From assembly GCA_949126835.1 (NCBI GenBank), contig OX421497.1, forward strand, positions 15,195,679 to 15,259,678: a stretch of DNA of 64,000 bases, in the 5' to 3' direction. Below are positions 1 through 10,801 of this stretch, piece by piece. Origin of the DNA: Anisus vortex (lineage: Eukaryota; Mollusca; Gastropoda; Planorbidae). The notes under the pieces were generated by a model. The model did not search any database. It was not told where the DNA came from and worked only from the letters and a program-made list of their open reading frames with translations. The first letter of the stretch is position 1. Each line of letters begins with the position of its first letter. The position numbers were made by a program, and so were the translations under genes.

Positions 1-1424
1 TTGAGATTTATATATATACTAGCTGAAATGTGCCCGATTCTTCGAACTGGCTTTTTTTAAGAATATGCTTGACACATTATAGTTTTTTAGTTTTGTTTTT
101 GCAACATACATAAAGTAGTATGTTTTTTTTTAAAGTTAGTTCCGGTAATTTAAACATTGCCCGGCAATTTAAACATAGCCCGGCAATTTAAACATTGCCC
201 GGTAATATAAACATTGCCCGGTAATATAAACATTGCTCGGTAATTTAAACATTGCCCGGTAATATAAACATTGTCCGGTAATATAAACATTGCCCGTTAA
301 TATAATAATTGCCCGGTTATATATACATTGCCCGGTAATTTAAACATTGCCCGGTAATATAAACATTGCCCGGTAATTTAAACAATGGCCGTTACCAAGG
401 GTATAAGCCTAAAGGTGCCTATACACTTTGCCCGGTAATATAAACATTGCCCGGTAATTTAAACATTGCCCGGTATTATAATTATTGCCCGGTAATTTAA
501 ACATTGCCCAGTAATTTAAACATTGCCCGGTAATTTAAACAATGGCCGTTACCAAGGGGATAAGCCTAAAGGTGCCCAGTTCTCGGAATTGGATAAAATA
601 ACCCATGGAGTTATAAACAATCGTCTTAAGCTGGGATAAAGTATTTTCCGGTAACTTAAACCATTTAAATATTGCATTCTACAAATTACGACGCAAATTA
701 AAACAAAATTTTGTTCCCTTCTTAAACGCATAAATACGCAAAATTTGATGACGCCATATAATTATAAGCTTAAATATAGAGTGTAACCAGGATCACTGCG
801 TTTAAATAAGCTTAGTAATGCGTCGGTATTACTTCCCGAAACAGAAAAAAAAAGCTAAATCTATTTGCTTTGTCATATGTTTGTAAAGTTTTAAATTATT
901 AATTAGCTTTAAGTCATGTATTCACAGTGTAAAGTATTAAAGTAGTGATAGATTAAGAAAATCAACTACAGTATTGGTAGTGTAAAGAATTTATGTTGTT
1001 TACGGCACGTAGGCAATTTTAACATGAAGAAAATTTGTTCCCGTCATTGAGATAAAATCCATGCACATAGTTTGATGACGTCAATTTAAACATGAATGAA
1101 AAATGTCCCTTCATTGCTATAAAATCCATGAGCAAAGATTGATGACGTCATAAAAATAATCTCAGCGCATCCTTTTTTTTCTAACTTAGTGACAAAAAAC
1201 TATAAAAAGTTGTACTGGCAAAGTCAATGTGAATCAAAAGTTGTTTTTTATTTGCGTTTTTTGACCAAACTGACCACTGCGGTCATTTTAATTTTTTTAA
1301 AACCTTGATAGAGTTCACCGTCGTAACGCAAAGAATATATGTAGCAAATTTCACGTTTATATGTCCAGTATTTAAAAAGATTATGCGGTATGTACATACC
1401 CACATACATACATACATATTCCTT
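1..1424 (-). mobile_element. Non-autonomous Helitron-like element, tandem copy 1
   Basis: First of two nearly identical head-to-tail copies. Read on the minus strand, the 3' end (plus about 17-35) is CGGGCACATTTCAGCTAGT, with the CTAG-T terminus typical of Helitrons. The opposite end reads TATATAAATCTCAAAAGG followed by GTATG repeats. No target duplication is seen, as expected for a rolling-circle element. The interior is noncoding and carries a 19-bp minisatellite. The 61-codon minus ORF at 549-731 recurs only because the unit is duplicated. The first bases of the window repeat the copy 1/copy 2 junction, so another copy probably lies to the left. Confidence 0.7.
142..545. repeat. 19-bp minisatellite inside Helitron-like copy 1
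   Basis: Repeats of a 19-bp unit close to TTGCCCGGTAATTTAAACA, with TTT/TAT variants. A longer segment with GGCCGTTACCAAGGG and TAAGCCTAAAGGTGCC interrupts the array and recurs at its end. Internal minisatellites are common in non-autonomous animal Helitrons. This is not a CRISPR array: the unit is short and has no unique spacers. Confidence 0.85.
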
Positions 1425-2867
1425 TTGAGATTTATATATATACTAGCTGAAATGTGCCCGATTCTTCGAACTGGCTTTTTTTAAGAATATGCTTGACACA
1501 TTATAGTTTTTTAGTTTTGTTTTTGCAACATACATAAAGTAGTATGTTTTTTTTTAAAGTTAGTTCCGGTAATTTAAACATTGCCCGGCAATTTAAACAT
1601 AGCCCGGCAATTTAAACATTGCCCGGTAATATAAACATCGCCCGGTAATATAAACATTGCCTGGTAATATAAACATTGCTCGGTAATTTAAACATTGCCC
1701 GGTAATATAAACATTGTCCGGTAATATAAACATTGCCCGTTAATATAATCATTGCCCGGTTATATATACATTGCCCGGTAATTTAAACATTGCCCGGTAA
1801 TATAAACATTGCCCGGTAATTTAAACAATGGCCGTTACCAAGGGTATAAGCCTAAAGGTGCCTATACACTTTGCCCGGTAATATAAACATTGCCCGGTAA
1901 TTTAAACATTGCCCGGTATTATAATTATTGCCCGGTAATTTAAACATTGCCCAGTAATTTAAACATTGCCCGGTAATTTAAACAATGGCCGTTACCAAGG
2001 GGATAAGCCTAAAGGTGCCCAGTTCTCGGAATTGGATAAAATAACCCATGGAGTTATAAACAATCGTCTTAAGCTGGGATAAAGTATTTTCCGGTAACTT
2101 AAACCATTTAAATATTGCATTCTACAAATTACGACGCAAATTAAAACAAAATTTTGTTCCCTTCTTAAACGCATAAATACGCAAAATTTGATGACGCCAT
2201 ATAATTATAAGCTTAAATATAGAGTGTAACCAGGATCACTGCGTTTAAATAAGCTTAGTAATGCGTCGGTATTACTTCCCGAAACAGAAAAAAAAAGCTA
2301 AATCTATTTGCTTTGTCATATGTTTGTAAAGTTTTAAATTATTAATTAGCTTTAAGTCATGTATTCACAGTGTAAAGTATTAAAGTAGTGATAGATTAAG
2401 AAAATCAACTACAGTATTGGTAGTGTAAAGAATTTATGTTGTTTACGGCACGTAGGCAATTTTAACATGAAGAAAATTTGTTCCCGTCATTGAGATAAAA
2501 TCCATGCACATAGTTTGATGACGTCAATTTAAACATGAATGAAAAATGTCCCTTCATTGCTATAAAATCCATGAGCAAAGATTGATGACGTCATAAAAAT
2601 AATCTCAGCGCATCCTTTTTTTTCTAACTTAGTGACAAAAAACTATAAAAAGTTGTACTGGCAAAGTCAATGTGAATCAAAAGTTGTGTTTTTTTAGCGT
2701 TTTTTTACCAAACTGACCACTGCGGTCATTTTAATTTTTTTAAAACCTTGACAGTGTTCACCGCCGTAACGCAAAGAATATTTGTAGCAAATTTCACGTT
2801 TTTATGTCCAGTATTTAAAAAGATTATGCGGTATGTACATACCCACATACATACATACATATTCCTT
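1425..2867 (-). mobile_element. Non-autonomous Helitron-like element, tandem copy 2
   Basis: Second head-to-tail copy, 19 bp longer than copy 1. The difference corresponds to one extra minisatellite unit near 1640-1680. Elsewhere the copies differ by scattered substitutions, most of them near the 5' end on the minus strand (about 2680-2790), so the duplication is recent. The outer right boundary (about 2868-2894) reads into an AT-rich TC-start candidate containing AGGCCT. A diverged inverted relative lies near 53,374-54,000. Confidence 0.7.
1566..1988. repeat. 19-bp minisatellite inside Helitron-like copy 2
   Basis: Same array as in copy 1, expanded by one 19-bp unit. This accounts for the length difference between the two copies. 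Confidence 0.85.
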
Positions 2868-3141
2868 TTGAGATTTATATAGGCCTATATATATGATATG
2901 ATATGATGAGCTTGAGATGGGTTTTTATTTTTATGTTGCATTACTTTCTTAAAATGTCTTTTAAAAAACTGAATTAAAAAAGTACAAAAAATAGCAAAGA
3001 CTTGTATGCTTCATTGGCCGATTCATCTGATGACCTGCTATGGAAACAACTTTTTTTACATACTTCCAAGTTAACAATTTAACAAGGTTCATTTTATAAG
3101 TTCTAAAAAAAATATTTTGTGTATAATGAATTTCATATTTT

Positions 3142-3930
3142 CAACTGGAGCTGCATGTTACACTACACCAGACATGCCTACCCCTAAGGACTAAAAAGAG
3201 GAACAATCTTGATGAAAAAGAGGATTTTTCAACAAAAAAGCGGAACACCCTTTATTTAACAATCTTTTATAACAAAAAAACAAAAAACATTAGCTATTAT
3301 GTATGTAGGCATACGTTTTACAGACAATTCGCAATGGATCAAGTCTAGATCTAGTAGGCCTACAAAGAACATTAAATTCACATTTGCTGAATAAACTCCT
3401 CTGAATATTCCTTCCAATAACACTGAATTCATTTTTTTACAGTTTGAACAAGTCATATTTAAACTTTCTGAGCCAGAACGTTTAGACATTTTCACAATCT
3501 TAGCAATACAGTAAAGGAAAAGAAGATTAATTGCCAAACACGCGTAATACCGCAAAAAACGTTAGAAAAGCCCACAATATCTCTTTTAGTAAACCCAGAA
3601 AACCCAAGTAATGATAATTATAGCATTGCGACTTTATTTGTGCCTTTGTTTTATCAACCTAGACATGGACTATATTTCAACCCATGAAAAACCCAAGCTT
3701 TCCAATTTGGCGTAACAAAACTAGTAGAAACGGAACAAAGTGTGTTTTTTTATAAGAAAGCGGAACAAATACGCCAAAAGCGGAACGGTAGGCATGTCTG
3801 CTAAACACTGGCCAACAAACTGTACACACCAATGGAGCTGCATGTTACACTACACACTGGCAAACAAACTGTACACACCAATGGAGCTGCATGTTACACT
3901 ACACACTGGCAAACAAACTGTACATAACAA
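3142..3930. repeat. 49-bp tandem repeat, split by a transposon
   Basis: Units beginning CAATGGAGCTGCATGTTACA start at 3830 and 3879, exactly 49 bp apart. A partial unit follows, and a further diverged unit at 3142-3168 lies left of the inserted TIR element. The array abuts the last recognised MDM-like exon. Confidence 0.8.
3169..3800. mobile_element. TIR DNA transposon with probable 6-bp TSD
   Basis: Ends are CAGACATGCCTACC and its exact reverse complement GGTAGGCATGTCTG. It sits in the 49-bp tandem repeat. The uninterrupted repeat indicates duplication of six bases, CTACAC on the left and CTAAAC on the right (one mismatch). The interior has no convincing transposase. A 99-codon minus ORF (3256-3555) has a C-x2-C pair but I recognise no family. 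The termini resemble those of the element at 54,869-55,747, which also has a 6-bp duplication. Confidence 0.7.
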
Positions 3931-3938
3931 CATTGTAT

Positions 3939-4112
3939 CTACGGTAATCTAGAAACATCAGGTGTCTGTAATACCTCTGCACCGGTGGAGCTGCTGACAT
4001 CAGAATCTGCAGACCCTTCCAGCTGGCCTTCCATTGTGTTATTGTCAGAGCTGGATTCGAGCTCGTACTCCACGGAGAATGTATCGGAGTCGTACTCCAC
4101 AACAACCGTGTC
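3939..4112 (-). CDS. MDM-like exon 8, acidic-region start; stop or unseen splice
   Basis: Acceptor GATTTACAG precedes DTVVVEYDSDTFSVEYELES, which matches the human FSVEFEVES region. The frame runs 57 codons to a TAG at 3941-3939. A weak donor-like site, GAG|GTATTA, lies about 13 codons before the stop. If it is used, the zinc-finger and RING exons would be further left. Confidence 0.72.
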   Translation of the reverse strand, partial: DTVVVEYDSDTFSVEYELESSSDNNTMEGQLEGSADSDVSSSTGAEVLQTPDVSRLP

Positions 4113-7100
4113 CTGTAAATCAAACCACATATAATATACAGTTGGGCCTAACAGAGTAGATGATTTTCATCTAGTACCAAAGCCAAGTATTCAGAACTTT
4201 TAATTGGCAAACCTTGTTGCCAAATAAAATTTATTTGATTTTTACATCCTTTTTTAAAGATTTCTTAAGATTTTGATTGTAGACAGGCTTACTATTAAAT
4301 AAATAAAAACAAATTAGCTGATAAAAATCACAATTTATATTGTTTAAATCAGATCAATTTTTTATTTAAATCTAAGTTGATTTTTACTTCTTTCTAGTTT
4401 TCTTCAAATTTTGATTTGTATGATATTATTTTAAAGTCAAGTAGGCCTAGATAACTGTTAAACTGTTAACTGTTTTACCTAACTTTACAGGTATTTTAAC
4501 TTTATTTTAATCATCATCTAAACCTTGGTTGAAAATACATGAGCCTAAAGTACTAAAGCTAACAATATTTCTAATGCATTAAACATTCAAAGGGCTTATA
4601 CTTCAAATAAAAAATTTAAACAACATAGGGAAAAATAAATAAAAGAGTTTTATAGATTTATATATATATTATTATATATAGTTTTATAATTATATATATC
4701 AAATATGTGTGTATTTATTTCATGTATAAATATATAAAATACTTCTTACACATTGTTTTTTTTACTTTTTATAAGATACAGTGATAAAATATATATGAAA
4801 GTTTTCAACAACCAGTTATCCAAGTTTTGTATCTGATCTTTTCTTTTATGTTAGTTATGTTTCTTCTATATAAAAGATTTTTGCCTCCCAAAGCTTTACT
4901 TCGTTTTGGGGACTAATCTTGAATTTTCCATGGGTTTTAAACAATGTTAAATTGTTTTTCCTCTTTCGTTCAGGCAACCCATTCTATGCCCAGAAATCCA
5001 CTCAGGAAGAGTGAGAATTTATACCTATTTTTTGCATGTGGAATAAGAAAAGTGTTTATATCTTTATGTTTTTCTGAGTATACTATTGTGTTGTATCTCT
5101 ATGGTTGACTTTAATGCTACTTGTATTATTACTACTTTGCTCTTTATCCCAATTAAGTGTTTGGCTAACAAATTTCAAAAGATTTTTGTGTGTGCTAATT
5201 CACTAATTACATTATAAACTATTTATTGGACTAATCACACAATTAACAGATGTGAAAATTACTCACATTTTGAGAGTTTGTATTGTCATCACCATCAGCT
5301 TCCAGAGTCACCTGACATGCCCATGTTCCGCCACTTCTGTCTGGTTCGTCAAAACTTACACTTGTGCTACTAGTTCTGGGACGCTTGGGTTTACCACAAG
5401 GGCCTTCCTCTGAAGAACTAACCCGCTATGGGTAAAACAAAAAATATAAAAAAAATTTTTAGGCAAATGTTGTATTTATTTTAAAGGCCTTGAGCATTTT
5501 GCGGTTATTTTTACAAATAGCGTCTTAAATCAATGTAGTGAGGTAAAAGTTGCAACATGAAATGCTTAGTTTAGATGTTAACTTAATGTGTTGCATAAAA
5601 TGTGTCTTTTAGAGGAAAAAGCTGTAGCATAAAATTTGTATTTTGAGGTTAATGTGTAGAATAAAATGTGTAGTTAGGAGGTCCTTGGATTGGTATGCTG
5701 ATGAAGAGTTCCTTGTATGGCATAAAATGTTTGGCATACAAATGAATTGTCCAGGATTTACACTTTAACAGTTTACAAATCTCCAAAACAACCTGATATA
5801 AAAGATTAATACTTCAAGACAATTGCAAACTCTCTATTATATTATATACCAATTTAAACGTTTGATCAAGTATATACTTTACAGAAATTATAATATGTTA
5901 ATTTGTTTAGATTGATTGCTTTTTTTATCAATGGGGTTATGTAATGGATTCCATGTAAAGGACATGGTATATAAACTAGTACAGGGGTAGGCAACTCTAA
6001 TCATGTCAAAGACTGCACGCACCAATTTTTTCTGGAACGTGAAACTCTCTCCTAAATTGTCTTTTGATTTGGATACTTCCGAAACCTAAAGAGGCACATC
6101 AAAGATCTGTTAACAAATCTCTTCTTTTGAAAGTGGCAAAGATTTATTGTTAAACAGCAGTATTTTTGTAAAAGGTGTTTCTTTTTTATTTCTTCTTTTT
6201 TGACAGTACCTAATTGATATAATTGTGGTCAAGGTACTGAGACTATAGGAACAAACGTTGTTGCCAGAAAGTACTCACAGAATCACTGTGCCATTCCTCC
6301 ATGTCTTCATGGCTGACTATCACTGATGCTTTGGCTGCTGTGTGGTGGTAGGATGGTGATGGTGAGGCTGCCGAAGACTGGGAGCTGGCTGGGTGAGAAA
6401 ACAGCATGTCAGAAAACACACCCAAATGAAAACATCCTAATTATTGAATAGTCCTAACATGACAACAAGTTTCCTACTTACCATTGCAAGAAGACGATGG
6501 CTGATTTTCTTTTTTCTGTAAATTATAAGAATGAGAGTAACTGCTGATTGACATTCCAAATTTCATTGAAAAGATAAATTTAAAAAAACATTTTACTTCA
6601 AATGTTCTTATTTTAACTAATGTTTTAAAAGAGAAAGGGGGGTAAGGATAATAATTAGAAGAATTAAAAGGTCCATTTAATTAATTGGGAAAAGAGAATA
6701 ATTTTTTTGTAATAGGTTTCTGATTGAAAAAAATCCTTTCAATGGTTTCTTATTGTTGTTGAAGAATTTAAAATATACATGATCAGTGACAACCTATAAT
6801 TGTTCCATAAATATTTACACACACACACAAAATCCTACTTTTAACAAACAAGAATTACATTAGTAAAGCAGTAAATATGCACATTTAAAAAACATTTTTA
6901 CGTCACAGTCTTCAGAAGTCAGGAAATAGTCTGGACTCTGGTGGAATAACTCACCAGCACTTCCTTTTTATCACAAACGGATGCAGACACTAGGAAAGAG
7001 TTTGTTTCTGGTGGAGGTCTACTAATGTGTGATGTTTCAGATGTGACTATTTGCCTGTGTATGTGGAGACAGGAATCTTGCAATGGGATGCAGTTCTTCC

Positions 7101-9936
7101 GGATTAAGCCTCTGTATGAAAAAAGTGATAAACATCAAGCATTAAGACACTGAGCACAATGGATCAAATGTTTTTACATGCTTTATTGAGTGCTTTCTCT
7201 TTTCAAGTGGGTTTATTTCTTAACATGGTTAGTTTTTTTGTCAATATTATATAGTAATATAAATTAATGTTCTCTTTCATCAAGCAACTGCAAAATTCAT
7301 GTTCCTCCTGGAAGACATAGAGGACTGGTAAAAGAGAGTTCACTAGTACTTTTTTTGGTCACTGAATTCAAGGGGACTGTGAGGCCAGCAAAATGCTCAG
7401 CTTTCTTTACGTCCCCCATAAAGCTTGTCATGAAATCAATTAGACCTGAATATATTCAGACTATTGTTATGGACCCTGTTCTTCAATGAGGAAATGATAT
7501 AATACACTCAAGCCACTCGGTAAACATCTGAAAAATTTAATCTCTAAAGTACCCTTCGGACCGAATTGATCATAGGGTCGGTGAAGCAGCATTCACTAGT
7601 TTCTGTGGATACGGCATACTAGGGGATGAGTGGCCAGCACAATTCCCAGTCACCTTTACTTTACCCCAACTAATGTCAGGTACCCATCAGAGCTAGGTAG
7701 ACTCAGGGACACCCTCCAGTCCTGGGAACAAATCCTGGTATTCACCAGGATTTGAACCCAGAACATTCAGAACACCAGTCAAACGGCCACCGTGCCCCCA
7801 AATAATTTTATACTTGAACTTATTTACAAATAATTAAATTTAAGTGCACTGGTTGATATAGGAAGCTTCTTTAACACTCTGCAAAACAACAACAATAAAC
7901 TAGACCATCACATGCCTTGTAAAGGGTTTTGTTCTAAAAAGTGATTGAATTTACCAAAGTTTTCAGAATGGTTACTAGCAATATGTAGAGACTATGAGAA
8001 CACATATTTGACTACACAAATACTTTCTAAGCCATAATTAACTATAAATAAATATCTCCAAATGAATTATAGAAACAATTCCAAATATACCATATGAAAA
8101 CTTTTAAAAATGCTAAAAAAATATAATTGTATTAATAGCCAGAAGAAAACAAAATGCAATGCGTTTTACTGGATTCAAACCTGAGATCTTTGGAATGGAC
8201 AAACCAAAACTTGCCAATCACTTAATTAAAAAAAGACATCCCCATCAAAATAAGGTGTGACTATGCTTGTGATGTCATCAATTTACATATCAAATAATGG
8301 TCCATGGGGTTAGTTTAGCAGCTGTCAATATGTCCTTGGCCACAGGTAAGGGACATGCACCTTTACTTTCCCCAACTAATGCCAACTAGGCAAAGGAAAT
8401 AAAAAAAAACACCTGGCCTTGTTTTACCTGGAATTAGCAACTAGGAACTTCAAAATGGCAATCCAAGACTATATACCCCAGGTGCAGAACAAATAATTTG
8501 TGATAATGGAATTCCTATAACATGTCACCCAAAAGTACCCCCATATAATTTTTGTACTGGTTTTATAGGGAAAGAGGTAAATAGGAAAGTAAAACTCATA
8601 AAATAAATAAAATCTAAAAAAAAAAGTGAAGAAAATGTTGAGCAAATTATATAGAAGGTGAACTCACAAGGCATCGTTTCTTGTGAATCTCTGCACATTA
8701 AAAGCTGCCCCAAGAGGGTCGTTCCCACAGTAGACCACAGCAACATCCGTAGGGTCATAGAGTTCTCTGTTCTTTATGTATTCTATGACATGATGAGTTA
8801 CCTGCAATAAAAGTGGAAGACTGAAAGCTCAACACCAATTTACACTGTGAAAGACTTATATAAACATTGACTTATATAAACATTGACTTATATAAGCATT
8901 GACTTATATAAACATTGACTTATATAAACATTGACTTATATAAACATTGACTTATATAAACATTGACTTATATAAACATTTTTACAAAGATCATAAAGTC
9001 TTATAGAGCTTACTGTTACCGAATTTAGAAAAATAAAATTCAACAAAGCCAATGAAGAATTTTAATACGCTGTTATTTGGACTTACAATGTTTTTGTTAA
9101 TATATTATATATGCTTTTCATTATGAAAATTGATCATTTTCAATTCTATTATGCCCACAAATCTATGCAAAGGAACAATTATCTTACCTCCTTCATTGTG
9201 AAAACTTCCCCTTTGCCACCATTTAAGTGTATCACCTTTAAAAGACCAGCATTTGGCCTAACCTGTGATAGAACAAAAATTATATGAGCATGAAAGAATA
9301 CCTTCAAAAATCAATGAGTGTCTCATATTGCTATTATTGGCAATCAATTGGTCGCAGCAGATATTAGAGTCTTCCAACCCCTTGACTAGTGGTGCACATT
9401 CTGCCGTGGCTGTTAGCCCCCACGCATGAACTGCATATTTAGCCACACAGTCAAGTGTGTAGAAAGTTGCAGCCCTCTAATTGCTTTTGGTTTTCCTTAG
9501 CTGATTAGCACACTTGTTTTCTTTTCCTGCAAACACCTAGATATAATTTACTTCTTAAGAGTAAACATGTATAGTGAAACCCAAAGGTTATGCCATAGAA
9601 TGGAACTGGTGAAAATGTCAGGGTACAATATATATATATGTATAACATTTTATTCAATTGGGTCAAGGACTAAAAAAACCACTAGTTTAGAAGAACAAAA
9701 GTTAATAAAACTACCGTACTAATTTTTATACAATATTTTCTTTTTTTTTTAATTATAAGAAAATATTCATTCCCATTAATTCATTTCATGATAACTCAAT
9801 GACCTGCATACCACCAAAAGACTTACACTGATCTTAGAGGTTAATAAAAAAAAATTTTATTATTAAAGTATAAGCACCTTACCATTGGTACTTTGATTAC
9901 TGTAGTTTCAGCTATGTATTGAGGTGGATTTGACAT
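3939..9936 (-). CDS. MDM2/MDM4-like p53 regulator, eight coding exons (3' part not seen)
   Basis: MDM2/MDM4 proteins bind the p53 transactivation segment and, through a C-terminal RING, promote p53 ubiquitination. Coding exons on the minus strand: 9936-9883, 9262-9188, 8801-8668, 7111-6955, 6515-6482, 6388-6279, 5425-5267, 4112-3939. All junctions are GT-AG and all phases agree, giving 298 codons. Residues about 18-105 form the SWIB/MDM2 domain, with MVRP, VFTMKEV, ELYD, VVYCGNDPLG and LIRKNC matching the vertebrate layout. By eye, the equivalents of human Ile61 and Tyr67 are kept. Later come a basic KPKRPRTSS stretch, SVSFDEP (compare human SLSFDES) and DTFSVEYELES (compare human DQFSVEFEVES) at the acidic region. 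Human MDM2 has 491 residues; here nothing follows that region. The RING may lie off the left edge. I cannot decide between MDM2 and MDM4. Confidence 0.88.
5267..5425 (-). CDS. MDM-like exon 7, basic cluster and SFDE motif
   Basis: 159 bp, phase 0, acceptor TACCCATAG and donor AAT|GTGAGT. Contains GKPKRPRTSS, a plausible nuclear localisation signal, followed by TSVSFDEPDR. Its place and sequence match the KR-rich and SLSFDES region of vertebrate MDM2/MDM4. Confidence 0.85.
5985..6080. repeat. Fragment of a hAT-like terminus in an intron
   Basis: CAGGGGTAGGCAACTC resembles the start of many hAT elements. I found no matching opposite end. Confidence 0.35.
6279..6388 (-). CDS. MDM-like exon 6, Ser-rich linker
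   Basis: 110 bp between acceptor TTCTCACCCAG and donor TCT|GTGAGT. Encodes a Ser/Ala/Pro-rich stretch ending VSHEDMEEWHSDS. A CCAG repeat at the acceptor allows an alternative boundary four bases downstream, but only the boundary given keeps the reading frame. Confidence 0.75.
6482..6515 (-). CDS. MDM-like exon 5, 34-nt microexon
   Basis: Acceptor AATTTACAG, donor AATG|GTAAGT. Eleven codons (KKENQPSSSCN) plus one base that pairs with the first two bases of exon 6. Skipping it would shift the frame, because 34 is not a multiple of three. Confidence 0.7.
6955..7111 (-). CDS. MDM-like exon 4, end of p53-binding domain and linker
   Basis: 157 bp between acceptor TTCATACAG and donor CTG|GTGAGT. 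It begins with GLIRKNCIPL, matching the end of the MDM2 domain (human MIYRNLVVV). A polar linker with no recognisable motif follows. Confidence 0.85.
7540..7799 (-). repeat. tRNA-derived SINE copy in MDM-like intron 3
   Basis: On the minus strand the sequence starts GGGGGCACGGTGGCCG and contains GGTTCAAATCC, a good Pol III B box, about 45 bases in. An A-box-like stretch precedes it. The body contains CCTGACATTAGTTGGGGTAA. A diverged copy of that segment is at 8330-8470. Confidence 0.65.
8160..8470 (-). repeat. Diverged SINE copy in MDM-like intron 3
   Basis: Shares CACCTTTACTTT and CCCAACTAATG with the SINE at 7540-7799. A B-box-like GGTTTGAATCC lies at 8171-8182 on the minus strand. Confidence 0.45.
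8668..8801 (-). CDS. MDM-like exon 3, core of p53-binding domain
   Basis: 134 bp between acceptor TTATTGCAG and donor TT|GTGAGT. It encodes VTHHVIEYIK, RELYD and VVYCGNDPLGAAF, the most diagnostic part of the SWIB/MDM2 fold. The final codon is split two plus one with exon 4. The stretch after the VQRF motif is about three residues shorter than in human MDM2. Confidence 0.92.
8853..8980. repeat. 16-bp minisatellite, eight units, MDM-like intron 2
   Basis: Eight consecutive units of GACTTATATAAACATT with one substitution, lying in the intron between exons 2 and 3. Confidence 0.95.
9188..9262 (-). CDS. MDM-like exon 2, start of p53-binding domain
   Basis: 75 bp, phase 0 at both ends, acceptor ATCACAG and donor GAG|GTAAGA. 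It encodes VRPNAGLLKV through VFTMKE, corresponding to human LVRPKPLLLKLL and YTMKE. Confidence 0.9.
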
Positions 9937-9944
9937 TGCAATTT
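9883..9944 (-). CDS. MDM-like exon 1 (first coding exon)
   Basis: Acceptor CTTTCAG precedes the exon and donor ATG|GTAAGG follows. The start codon is at 9936-9934 with eight noncoding bases ahead of it, so at least one upstream 5'-UTR exon is expected. It encodes 18 residues ending in VIKVPM and runs in phase 0 into exon 2 (VRPN). Confidence 0.82.
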
Positions 9945-10770
9945 CTGAAAGTAGATTTGAATACATTCTTATATTTTTCTTGGCATCGTAGTAGAAAATA
10001 TAATCAAGTTAGAACAATGTTCAGCATAATTTAAAATAAAAAAAACAACTTTTAAATAGTTTTGTGTTGTCAAAGAAAATGAATAAAATTAAAGAGTTGA
10101 GATAATACCGTTTCAATATAAAAACAAATTAAAAAATATTGATCGGATAATTTTAAAGCTATGATCAATTTGGTCCTATGGGTTAGTTTACTTTTTTTAC
10201 TTTAAAATACTTTTAAAGCAAATAATTTTTTAATAGGATTTTATTAGATTTGTCTAAAGTTTTGTGAGATTAGGCAAAAGTTCTGTGAGATTTGGCAAAA
10301 GTTCTGTAGATTAGGCAAAAGTTCTGTGAGATTTGGCAAAAGTTCTGTGAGATTTGGCAAAAGTTCTATGAGATTTGGCAAAAGTTCTGTGAGATTTGGC
10401 AAAAGTTCTGTGAGATAAGAGCTATTTCTTAGCATTGTCAACTTTTATGCATATTTTTGTGGCATTTTAATTCATAAGGTTTTGTGACAAAAAATATTTG
10501 TAATATTTTTAAGGCTCTGTAGACAAAAATGTGTGGGGAAACAGTGCTTTGAAGTGTAACAGTATATACAAAGGGTAGGTAGGCTGCGTATTGAACTAGG
10601 AAGGTTGAAGAGCAGTGAAATCACAATGTTATTATTTGTACATACATTAACACAACTTTAAGTGTGACTTCTTAAGTTGTATTTGTGTAAGCATCAGCTT
10701 GAATAATTTAAAGTTTAATATAACCCTACAAATGAAAACAATTGATTCATAACTCAATTTTAGGGATTTC

Positions 10771-10801
<31 letters not shown>

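Noticed and set aside
142..545. Regularly spaced short repeats resembling a CRISPR array
   Set aside because: The 19-bp units are contiguous with no unique spacers, the DNA is eukaryotic, and the array lies inside a Helitron-like element.
549..731. 60-codon minus-strand ORF found identically twice (also 1,992-2,174)
   Set aside because: It is repeated only because the Helitron unit is duplicated. It overlaps minisatellite and has no domain.
3256..3555. 99-codon ORF with a CSNCKKMN zinc-ribbon-like pair, considered as the MDM zinc finger
   Set aside because: It lies inside a TIR transposon, is not in a splice-compatible position, and does not match the W-x-C-x2-C-x3-N RanBP2-type pattern.
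10244..10441. 65-codon ORF with NLTELLP repeats
   Set aside because: Produced by a 21-bp minisatellite whose unit is a multiple of three.
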